NCBI RefSeq assembly: GCF_026340465.1 | Contig: NZ_JAPEPC010000001.1 | Span: 7,083,501 to 7,147,500 of the forward strand | Direction: 5' to 3' | DNA: 64,000 nucleotides | From: Streptomyces sp. NBC_01306 | GTDB lineage: Bacteria; Actinomycetota; Actinomycetes; Streptomycetales; Streptomycetaceae | Shown here: one piece after another, positions 57,745-64,000 of the stretch | Layout of the letters: each line of letters begins with the position of its first letter | Numbering within the stretch: the stretch's first letter is position 1 | Notes under the pieces: model-generated | What the model was told of the DNA's origin: nothing | The model's database searches: none | What the model saw: only the letters and a program-made list of their open reading frames with translations | Translations under genes and position numbers: made by a program

Positions 57745-59901
57745 ATGTCCAGATTCTCGCGACGTGATCTCTTCAAGGCCGCCGGTGCCGTCGGGGCCGG
57801 TGCGTCGGCAGCCCTCATCGCCGGACCGGCCTACGCCGGTACCGGTGACCGGCGGGACCGGGCCGAGGAGCAGAAGACCTTCTTCGTGGCAACGGACGGG
57901 AAGGACTCGAACCGGGGCACGAAGGCCGCGCCGTTCGCGACGCTGGAGAAGGCGCGCGACGTGATCCGGACCTGGCGGCGGGCCGCGCCGGGCCGTGCCG
58001 CTCAACCGGTGACCGTCTTCCTCCGGGGCGGCACGTACCGGCGGACGCGGAGCTTCACCCTCGAAGCGCAGGACTCCGGTGCGCCGGGCCGCCCGGTCAC
58101 CTACGCCGCCTACCACGGCGAACAGGTCCGGCTCGTGGGTGGCGTGGACCTGCCCGCTACCGGTTTCGGGCCGGTCGGCGACCAGGCGATACGGGACCGC
58201 CTCCCGGCCGGGTCGCGCGACACCGTCCGCGAGTTCGACCTGAAGGCGCTCGGGATCACCGACTACGGCCAGATCGTCCAGACCGGATACGGCCTGCCGC
58301 GCGCGGTCACCCCGCCCGAACTGTTCTTCAACAGCGAGGCGATGACCCTCGCCCGTTACCCGAACACCGAGTTCCTCGCCGTCGGTCAGGTCATCGACCC
58401 GGGCGGGAACCCCCGCAGTGTCCTCGGCGACCCCGACAAGATGGCCGCCGAATTCGCCAAGGGGGCCACGTTCACGTACACCGACCCCCGGCCGTCGACC
58501 TGGGCCGACACCAGCGACGTGTGGATGCAGGGCTACTGGTTCTACGAGTGGGCCGACGGCAACCTTCAGATCAAGGCGATCGACCCGGCGGCGCAGACCA
58601 TCTCCACCAGGACCGCCAGCATGTACACCGTCGGGGCGGGCCGGCGTTACTACTACTACAACGTGCTGGAGGAGCTCGACTCGCCGGGCGAGTGGTACCT
58701 CGACCGGGCCACCGGGAAGCTGTATCTGTACCCGCCGGGCGACCTGTCCGGCGCGTCGGTGCAACTGTCGCTGCTCGCCGACCCGATGGCCGTCCTCAAT
58801 GGCTGCTCGCACGTCACGTTCTCGGACCTTGTGTTCGAGGGGTCGCGAGGCGACGGCATCGTCATCACGGACGGCACGTCCAACACGGTCGCGGACTGCA
58901 CCCTGCGGCTCCTGGGCGGTCGCGCGGTCACGATCGGCGACTCAAGCGTCTCGGCCGGCCCGCACGGCGGATCGGGGAACGAGGTCCGCGGCTGCCACAT
59001 CCAGGCCACCGGCCAGGGTGGCATCGCCCTCGCCGGCGGCGACCGGGCCACCCTCACCCCGGCGCGCAACCGGGCGGTCGGCAACGAGATCCACGACTAC
59101 AGCCGCCTCCAGCTGACGTACAGCCCCGCGGTCGAACTCGCCGGTGTCGGGAACCACGTCGCCAACAACCACATCTACGATGCGCCGCACGTCGCCATCG
59201 TCTTCCGGGGCAACGACCACGTGATCGAGTACAACGAGATCAACGATGTGGTGAAGGAGACCAACGACGCCGGCGCCATCTACGCGGGACGGGAGTGGAC
59301 CGGACGCGGCACGGTCATCCGCTACAACTTCCTGCACGACATCGTGGGAAGCGGCGGATCCCTCTTCGCCTCGGGCATCTACCTCGACGACTGCTTCTGC
59401 GGAACGACGGCGTTCGGCAACATCTTCTACAAGGTCGACACCGCCTTCCAGATCGGCGGCGGCCGGGACAATGTCATCAGCAACAACATCATCCTGTCGT
59501 CCGTCCATTCGGTGACGCTCGACGAACGAGGGCTCAACTGGGCGGCGGGGGACGTGGCACCCGGCGGCGCGTGGGGGATGTACGACCTGCTGGCCGCCGT
59601 TCCCTACCAGAAGGAGCCGTGGCGCTCGCGCTATCCGCACCTCGTGAACATCGCCGACGACCAGCCGGCCTACCCGAAGTACGACGTCGTCGAGTACAAC
59701 GCGCTCTGCGGTGTCGCCGCGCTGGACATCGCCCCGTCCGCGCGCACGTACGGAACGGTCGACCGCAATCTGTCGCTCACCGCCGACCCCGGCGTCGTGA
59801 CGGTCGTGGACGGGAAGCCGACCCTGGGCAACGACGACCTGATCGCCGCTCAACTCCCGGGCTACCAGCCGATACCCATGAGCCGGATCGGTCTCTCGTG
59901 A
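57745..59901 (+). CDS. Tat-secreted right-handed parallel beta-helix protein
   Basis: The 718-residue protein begins with a Tat signal (SRRDLFK with twin Arg 6-7, then a hydrophobic stretch to about 32). It is followed by an N-terminal FVATDGKDSNRGTKAAPFAT segment and later parallel beta-helix repeats (for example NTVADCTLRLLG, NEVRGCHIQATG, NHVANNHIYDA and NVISNNIILSS). Such folds occur in polysaccharide lyases and hydrolases. I cannot assign a CAZy family. It is the first plus gene after the shared operator region, so it probably depolymerises the glycan whose products the importer takes up. Confidence 0.85.
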   Translation: MSRFSRRDLFKAAGAVGAGASAALIAGPAYAGTGDRRDRAEEQKTFFVATDGKDSNRGTKAAPFATLEKARDVIRTWRRAAPGRAAQPVTVFLRGGTYRRTRSFTLEAQDSGAPGRPVTYAAYHGEQVRLVGGVDLPATGFGPVGDQAIRDRLPAGSRDTVREFDLKALGITDYGQIVQTGYGLPRAVTPPELFFNSEAMTLARYPNTEFLAVGQVIDPGGNPRSVLGDPDKMAAEFAKGATFTYTDPRPSTWADTSDVWMQGYWFYEWADGNLQIKAIDPAAQTISTRTASMYTVGAGRRYYYYNVLEELDSPGEWYLDRATGKLYLYPPGDLSGASVQLSLLADPMAVLNGCSHVTFSDLVFEGSRGDGIVITDGTSNTVADCTLRLLGGRAVTIGDSSVSAGPHGGSGNEVRGCHIQATGQGGIALAGGDRATLTPARNRAVGNEIHDYSRLQLTYSPAVELAGVGNHVANNHIYDAPHVAIVFRGNDHVIEYNEINDVVKETNDAGAIYAGREWTGRGTVIRYNFLHDIVGSGGSLFASGIYLDDCFCGTTAFGNIFYKVDTAFQIGGGRDNVISNNIILSSVHSVTLDERGLNWAAGDVAPGGAWGMYDLLAAVPYQKEPWRSRYPHLVNIADDQPAYPKYDVVEYNALCGVAALDIAPSARTYGTVDRNLSLTADPGVVTVVDGKPTLGNDDLIAAQLPGYQPIPMSRIGLS

Positions 59902-59940
59902 CCCGCCCGGCCGAGAGCTGCGGGGCAGGGGACCGGCCTG

Positions 59941-59977
59941 GTCAAGCCAGCATATAAATTAGTAATTAATCTTGACG
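59941..59977 (+). promoter_or_regulatory. AT-rich operator or promoter island before the SDR operon
   Basis: A 30 bp AT-rich island lies between GTCAAG (59941-59946) and its reverse complement CTTGAC (59971-59976). It contains TATAAA (59953-59958) and the 11 bp palindrome AATTA-G-TAATT (59957-59967). TTGACG (59972-59977) could be a -35. It stands out from the GC-rich surroundings and probably controls the SDR-GntR-dgoD operon. Confidence 0.45.
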
Positions 59978-60010
59978 GTGGCCCGCTCGCCCCGTCACTC
60001 TGTACCAGCC

Positions 60011-60055
60011 GAACGAGGGCCCGGCCGCCTGGGTCAGGAGGCCGGGCCCTCGTTC
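60011..60055 (+). terminator. Hairpin between beta-helix gene and SDR gene
   Basis: A perfect 16 bp stem (60011-60026 with 60040-60055) with a 13-base loop lies 110 bp after the beta-helix stop and 57 bp before the SDR start. It may end the beta-helix transcript; if the SDR promoter is at the AT island upstream, it would sit in the SDR leader instead. Confidence 0.6.
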
Positions 60056-60112
60056 CGTGGGCGCGCGTGCGGAATCGCCGACAGCTTCACCACCCGAGGA
60101 GCCGACAGACCC

Positions 60113-60871
60113 ATGAACGGAAACACCCGCTTCGCCGACAAGGTGGCAGTGGTCACCGGAGCCGCGTCGGGCATCGGCGCGGCCACCGCCGAACGGCTCG
60201 CCGCCGAAGGCGCCGCGGTGATCCTCGCCGACATCGCCGAGGACGCGGGCGAGCGTGTCGCCGGGGGCATCCGGGCGGCGGGCAGCCGGGCCCTCTTCGT
60301 CCGCACGGACGTCGCGGACGAGGGCGACTGGGGGCGGATTGTCTCCGCGGCGCACACGTTCGGCGCCGTCGACATCCTGGTGAGCAACGCCTTCACGGTC
60401 GACGTCACCCCCGCGCACGAGATGACCGTCACCTCGTGGGAGCGCCAGCTCGCGGTGAACCTCACCGGAGCGTTCCTCGGCTTCCGTGCGGTCCTTCCCG
60501 ACCTGCGTGAACGCCGCGGCGCCGTGGTGCTCACCTCCTCGGTCCACGCCCACAAGGGCATCCCCGGGCATCCCGCGTACGCGGCGTCCAAGGGCGCCCT
60601 GCTCTCTCTGTGCGGACAACTGGCCGTGGAGTACGGACCCGAGGTGCGAGTCAACGCCGTCCTGCCCGGCCCCATCCTCACCGGGGCATGGGACCGGGTC
60701 CCGGAGGATGACCGGAGGCAGAGCGTCGCCGAGACTGCCGCCAAGCGTTTCGGTACCCCCGGGGAGGCCGCGGCGGCGATCGCGTTTCTCGCCGCCGACG
60801 AGGCGTCCTACATCACGGGATCGAGCCTGCTGGTGGACGGCGGCTGGTCCGTCGTCAAGGCCTCGGCCTGA
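60113..60871 (+). CDS. Short-chain dehydrogenase/reductase of the galactonate operon
   Basis: The 252-residue protein has the SDR Rossmann motif TGAASGIG (15-22) and the catalytic S143, Y156 and K160. The usual NAG motif is SNAF here. It ends with the ITGSSLLVDGGW sequence typical of classical SDRs. Homologs in sugar-acid pathways oxidise aldoses at C1 or reduce keto acids. A GAGGAG site lies upstream of the ATG at 60113. It is followed by a GntR regulator and then dgoD on the same strand, so a role as galactose-type dehydrogenase or in a side step is likely but not proven. Confidence 0.9.
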   Translation: MNGNTRFADKVAVVTGAASGIGAATAERLAAEGAAVILADIAEDAGERVAGGIRAAGSRALFVRTDVADEGDWGRIVSAAHTFGAVDILVSNAFTVDVTPAHEMTVTSWERQLAVNLTGAFLGFRAVLPDLRERRGAVVLTSSVHAHKGIPGHPAYAASKGALLSLCGQLAVEYGPEVRVNAVLPGPILTGAWDRVPEDDRRQSVAETAAKRFGTPGEAAAAIAFLAADEASYITGSSLLVDGGWSVVKASA

Positions 60872-60948
60872 CCCTCTCCGTAGCCGTAGCGCAGGACCTG
60901 ACCGTCTCTGTACTCATCGTCAATCGCACACCAGGAAGGCACACAGAC

Positions 60949-61692
60949 ATGACGCCATACGCGCGCCGCGGAGTGCACGGCCAGACCGTGGAGACTCTCG
61001 CGCGCCGGGTGCTGAGCGGCGAGATCCCCGAAGGAGCGACCCTCGATCTCGTGGCGCTGCAGGCCGAGTTGGACGTCAGCCTGACCGCCTTGCGGGAGTC
61101 CCTGAAGGTCCTCGCCGCGAAGGGGATGGTCGACGCGCGTCAGAAACGCGGCACCTTCGTCAGAGCCCGCGCCGACTGGAACCTCCTCGACGCGGACGTG
61201 CTGCGCTGGCAGTTCGCGGGTGGCAGCGGCTCCGGCACCGACCTGGCACTGCTGCACAACCTCGGCGAGGTGCGCGGCATCATCGAGCCGGCCGCTGTCC
61301 GGCTGGCCGCCGCCCGACGCACCGATGCCGACCTGGACGCACTCGAAGCGGCCCTCGCCGCGATGGGTGAGAAGGCGGGCGGCGCGGCCCACGCGGTCGA
61401 GGCGGACCTCGCCTTCCACCGCGCGCTCCTCGCGGCCACCCACAACGAGTTGCTCGAACGCATGGAGATGGTCATCGAGTCGGGCCTCGCGCACCGCGAC
61501 GAGATCGTGCACAGCTCGCCGCACGGCGAGGACCCCGTACCCAGCCACCGGGCTGTGCTCGACGCCGTACGCCACCAGGACCCGGCTGCCGCCGAACGCG
61601 CCATGCGGGACCTGCTCGACCAGGCCGTACGGGACCTCGACCGGGCCCACGGCACCCGGCCGGCCACCGACGAGGGGACCGCGAACCGGTGA
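60949..61692 (+). CDS. FadR-type GntR regulator of the dgo operon
   Basis: The 247-residue protein has a GntR winged helix (about 10 to 75) and an FCD domain with EADLAFHRALLAATHN, where Asp and His bind metal, and SHRAVLDAVRHQD near the end. DgoR, the galactonate regulator of E. coli, is of the same FadR type. AGGAAGG lies before the ATG. The stop overlaps the dgoD ATG by four bases (ATGA-like GTGAAG overlap), so regulator and enzyme are co-translated. It is a candidate for binding the AT island at 59.95 kb. Confidence 0.9.
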   Translation: MTPYARRGVHGQTVETLARRVLSGEIPEGATLDLVALQAELDVSLTALRESLKVLAAKGMVDARQKRGTFVRARADWNLLDADVLRWQFAGGSGSGTDLALLHNLGEVRGIIEPAAVRLAAARRTDADLDALEAALAAMGEKAGGAAHAVEADLAFHRALLAATHNELLERMEMVIESGLAHRDEIVHSSPHGEDPVPSHRAVLDAVRHQDPAAAERAMRDLLDQAVRDLDRAHGTRPATDEGTANR

Positions 61693-62834
61693 AGATCACT
61701 CGTATCGAGACCTTCCTCGTACCGCCACGCTGGCTGTTCTGCCGGATCGAGACCGACGAGGGCATCGTCGGCTGGGGGGAGCCCGTCGTCGAGGGCCGGG
61801 CCGAGGTCGTACGCGCCGCCGTCGATGTCCTCGCCGAATACCTGATCGGCAAGGACCCGCTGCGCATCCAGGACCACTGGCAGGTGCTCAGCAAGGGCGG
61901 CTTCTACCGGGGCGGCCCGATTCTCTCCAGCGCCGTCGCCGGTATCGACCAGGCCCTCTGGGACATTGCGGGCAAGGCCTACGGCGCGCCCGTGCACGCG
62001 TTGCTCGGCGGTCCGGTCCGCGACGAGGTGCGGGTCTACGCCTGGGTCGGCGGCGACGAACCCGCCCAGCTCACCGAGGAGATCACCGCCCAGGTCGAGG
62101 CCGGCTTCACCGCCGTCAAGATGAACGCGGCGGGCCGCACCACACCCCTCGCCACCCCCGCGGAGACCGCCGCCGTCGTCGATCGGGTGAGCGCCGCCCG
62201 TGCGGTCCTCGGCCCCGGCCGTGATGTGGCCATCGACATGCACGGCAGATTCGGACCGGCCGGCGCCCGCCGGGTCCTGCACGCCATCGAGCCGCTGCAC
62301 CCGCTGTTCGTGGAGGAACCGCTCCTTCCCGAACAGGGGCACCTGCTGCCCGCCCTCGTCGGCGCCACCTCCGTACCCATCGCCACCGGCGAACGGCTGT
62401 ACGGGCGGGCCGACTTCCTGCCCGCCCTCACGGCCGGCATCGCGGTCGCCCAGCCGGACCCCTCGCACGCCGGAGGCATCTCCGAGGTCCACCGCATCGC
62501 CTCGCTCGCCGAGACCTACGGCGCGCAACTCGCCCCGCACTGCCCCCTCGGCCCGATCGCACTCGCCGCCAGTCTCCAGATCGCCTTCGCCACCCCGAAC
62601 TTCCTCATCCAGGAGCAGAGCCGGGGCATCCACTACAACAAGGACGCCGACCTGCTCTCGTACGTCGTGGACACCGAACCCTTCCGCTTCGTCGGCGGAC
62701 GGGCGCGGCGCACGGCCCTGCCGGGGCTCGGTGTCACGGTGGAGGAGAGCGCCGTACGCGCGGCCGACCGGTCCGGGCACGCCTGGCGCAATCCGGTGTG
62801 GCGGTACGACGACGGCGCCTTCGCCGAGTGGTGA
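61689..62834 (+). CDS. dgoD: D-galactonate dehydratase
   Basis: The 381-residue enolase-superfamily enzyme converts D-galactonate to 2-keto-3-deoxy-D-galactonate. It agrees closely with E. coli DgoD: FYRGGPIL, the general acid His185 in IDMHG with metal D183, E209 in VEEP, E235 in TGER, and H284 in APHCPLGPIAL; the end WRNPVWRYDDGAFAEW is also characteristic. These catalytic positions match the known numbering. It overlaps the GntR gene and is followed, with a GTGA overlap, by the epimerase-like gene and then the aldolase. This is the best-defined enzyme of the locus and anchors the galactonate interpretation. Confidence 0.94.
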   Translation: MKITRIETFLVPPRWLFCRIETDEGIVGWGEPVVEGRAEVVRAAVDVLAEYLIGKDPLRIQDHWQVLSKGGFYRGGPILSSAVAGIDQALWDIAGKAYGAPVHALLGGPVRDEVRVYAWVGGDEPAQLTEEITAQVEAGFTAVKMNAAGRTTPLATPAETAAVVDRVSAARAVLGPGRDVAIDMHGRFGPAGARRVLHAIEPLHPLFVEEPLLPEQGHLLPALVGATSVPIATGERLYGRADFLPALTAGIAVAQPDPSHAGGISEVHRIASLAETYGAQLAPHCPLGPIALAASLQIAFATPNFLIQEQSRGIHYNKDADLLSYVVDTEPFRFVGGRARRTALPGLGVTVEESAVRAADRSGHAWRNPVWRYDDGAFAEW

Positions 62835-63724
62835 GCACGATGCCCACCATCAGAATCGAGACCGACCCGGCCTGCGGCGGGAGGTGGACGTCGCTGCGGG
62901 CGGCCGGCCGCGAATGGCTCTGGCACCGTGACGAGCCGCGCCGCCCGGGCGCCATCCCGGGCGACGCCTTCGCCGACGCCGGTGGCCTGGAGGAATGCGT
63001 ACCGACCGTACGCGGCACACCCGACCACGGCGATGCCTGGACCCGGCCCTGGCAGCGGGCCGGTGGCACCGAGTCCGTCGACTGCCCGGACTTCCGGCTC
63101 AGCCGCCGGATTCGCGGCGACGGGGACCGCGCGGTGGCCGACTACCGGCTCACGGCAGAACCCGGCTACCGCTTCCTGTGGGCCGCGCACGCGCTGTTCG
63201 ATCTCTCGGAGGAGGCGCACATCGGGATCAGGGGCGGCACGCCGACCCGCTTCTATCCCGACAGCGGCGCCCGGTGGACCCCTTGTTCCTGGCCGTCGCA
63301 GCCGGGGCGGACGGCAGGGCTCGACCGTCTCGGGCCGGATGACGGGACGGCGGTCGGCGCCGTCGTGGACACCCCACAGGTGTGCGTCCGCGACGGCGCG
63401 GCCACGTTGCGCATGGCCGTCGAGGCCGAAGGCCAGCCGGTGTCCGTGGCGGTGTGGCGCAACCTCGGCGGCTTCCCCGAGCGGGAGCCGTACCGGTCCG
63501 TGGGCGTCGAGCCCATGCTCGGTCGGGTGTTCGACCTGGCGGCCGCGCGGGACGGGGACGCCGCGTGCGTTCCGCGCAGCGGCGAGGTCCGCTGGCGTCT
63601 CACCCTGGCTGCGCAGGCACCGGAGCCGTGGACACAACCAGCGCCACAGACGGAGCCGGAATCCGAATCCGGCACGGCGCCGGAAGACACCGACAGGAGG
63701 GGAACTCACCCGTGGATCTGCTGA
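62831..63724 (+). CDS. Aldose 1-epimerase-like protein
   Basis: About 297 residues. The first 210 residues look like a beta-sandwich of the galactose mutarotase-like superfamily, with GGRWTSLRAAGREWLWHRD near the start and VVDTPQVCVRD later. The classical mutarotase His and Glu are not clearly placed, so it may use a different acid-base pair. The last 40 residues are Pro/Glu-rich and disordered. The GTG at 62831 overlaps the dgoD stop (GTGA); an ATG at 62840 is also possible. Its stop lies 13 bases inside the aldolase gene. Interconversion of sugar anomers before oxidation is a plausible role. Confidence 0.6.
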   Translation: MSTMPTIRIETDPACGGRWTSLRAAGREWLWHRDEPRRPGAIPGDAFADAGGLEECVPTVRGTPDHGDAWTRPWQRAGGTESVDCPDFRLSRRIRGDGDRAVADYRLTAEPGYRFLWAAHALFDLSEEAHIGIRGGTPTRFYPDSGARWTPCSWPSQPGRTAGLDRLGPDDGTAVGAVVDTPQVCVRDGAATLRMAVEAEGQPVSVAVWRNLGGFPEREPYRSVGVEPMLGRVFDLAAARDGDAACVPRSGEVRWRLTLAAQAPEPWTQPAPQTEPESESGTAPEDTDRRGTHPWIC

Positions 63725-64000
63725 CCGCGCTGCGCACCCACCGGATCGTCGCCATCGTGCGCGGCGCCGACGCGGACGCCGCGCTCAGAACCGTACTGAC
63801 CCTGGCGGAGGAGCACCTCCCGCTCATCGAGGTCTCTCTCAGCGGCAAGGACGCACTCGACGTCATCCGCCGGGCCCGCGCCGCGCTGGGTCCAGGTGCG
63901 CCGCTCGGTGCGGGCACCGTGCTCACCGCCGAGGACGCACACGCGGTGCGGGACGCGGGAGCCGGCTTCGTCGTCACCCCTGCCGTCTGCGAGGCCGTCA
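63712..64000 (+). CDS. KDPG/KDPGal-type aldolase, cut by window end
   Basis: The window holds the first 96 residues. They match bacterial 2-keto-3-deoxy-6-phospho(galacto)nate aldolase: ALRTHRIVAIVRG, the catalytic Glu in LPLIEVSL (E40) and GAGTVLTAEDAHAVRDAG, then VTPAV. The Schiff-base lysine lies beyond the edge. The GTG at 63712 follows AGGAGGGG, well placed. It overlaps the epimerase-like gene by 13 bases. After DgoD and a kinase (not in this window) it would cleave the product to pyruvate and glyceraldehyde 3-phosphate. Confidence 0.9.
   Translation, partial: MDLLTALRTHRIVAIVRGADADAALRTVLTLAEEHLPLIEVSLSGKDALDVIRRARAALGPGAPLGAGTVLTAEDAHAVRDAGAGFVVTPAVCEAV

Noticed and set aside
1..64000. 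tRNA genes or CRISPR arrays anywhere in the window
   Set aside because: No cloverleaf-like sequence with a T-arm consensus and no regularly spaced identical repeats were seen by eye; tRNAscan-SE and a CRISPR finder would confirm.

Overview
The window is about 70 percent GC or higher, uses GTG and TTG starts freely, and overlaps neighbouring genes by ATGA or GTGA. It carries three SpoIIE-type PP2C phosphatases, a paired fluoride channel, a CYP105-like P450 with its ferredoxin, and many MarR, TetR, IclR and GntR regulators. All of this fits a Streptomyces chromosome arm or near-arm region. I see no rRNA, tRNA, CRISPR array, prophage or plasmid module. The only mobile-element trace is a short IS1380-type transposase scar near 39.2 kb.

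Region 0-5.6 kb holds two hypothetical proteins, a GAF-PP2C phosphatase, a DedA membrane protein, two CrcB/Fluc fluoride channel genes joined by a 34-codon coupling frame, and a PAP2 phosphatase whose promoter carries a BlaI/CopY-like palindrome. Region 5.8-11.2 kb is a catabolic cluster: peptidase E and an IclR regulator on the minus strand face a DUF1177 protein, an NCS1 permease and an M20 peptidase on the plus strand. Region 11.4-16.7 kb holds MarR, ferredoxin and P450, then HtpX and PspAB, a PNPOx-like flavoprotein and a small hypothetical. Region 16.9-24.3 kb holds a KimA-like transporter coupled to a GT87-like membrane protein, then a MarR, MFS exporter and isochorismatase-fold operon.

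Region 24.3-36.8 kb holds a PP2C phosphatase paired with a lone MASE1 membrane sensor, a cold shock protein, an MFS transporter overlapping a stand-alone LigD-type phosphoesterase, a secreted GH92 mannosidase, a DinB-like protein, a large PAS-GAF-PP2C-HATPase protein, and a TetR with a divergent quinone oxidoreductase. Region 36.9-49 kb is the most accessory stretch. It holds an aldo/keto reductase divergent from a FadE26-like acyl-CoA dehydrogenase with a KstR-type operator, the IS1380 scar, a heme-oxygenase-like diiron protein next to a calerythrin-like EF-hand protein, an unknown protein with its own TetR, a secreted GH5 enzyme with three Cys-rich C-terminal repeats, a CocE hydrolase remnant, and an IclR next to two amidohydrolases.

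Region 49.1-64 kb looks like one carbohydrate-utilisation locus. A divergent promoter region (57.44-57.74 kb) with repeated ATCGCT elements separates two arms. The minus arm is an eight-gene operon: ABC solute-binding lipoprotein, two permeases, an uncharacterised helical protein, an RraA-like aldolase, an aldo/keto reductase, a lactonase-like amidohydrolase and a GntR. The plus arm starts with a Tat-secreted parallel beta-helix protein, followed by an SDR, a second GntR, a D-galactonate dehydratase (DgoD), an epimerase-like protein and a KDPG/KDPGal-type aldolase cut by the window end. Read together they suggest extracellular depolymerisation, import, oxidation of a galacto-configured sugar to the aldonate, dehydration and aldol cleavage. 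The substrate is not determined by the sequence.
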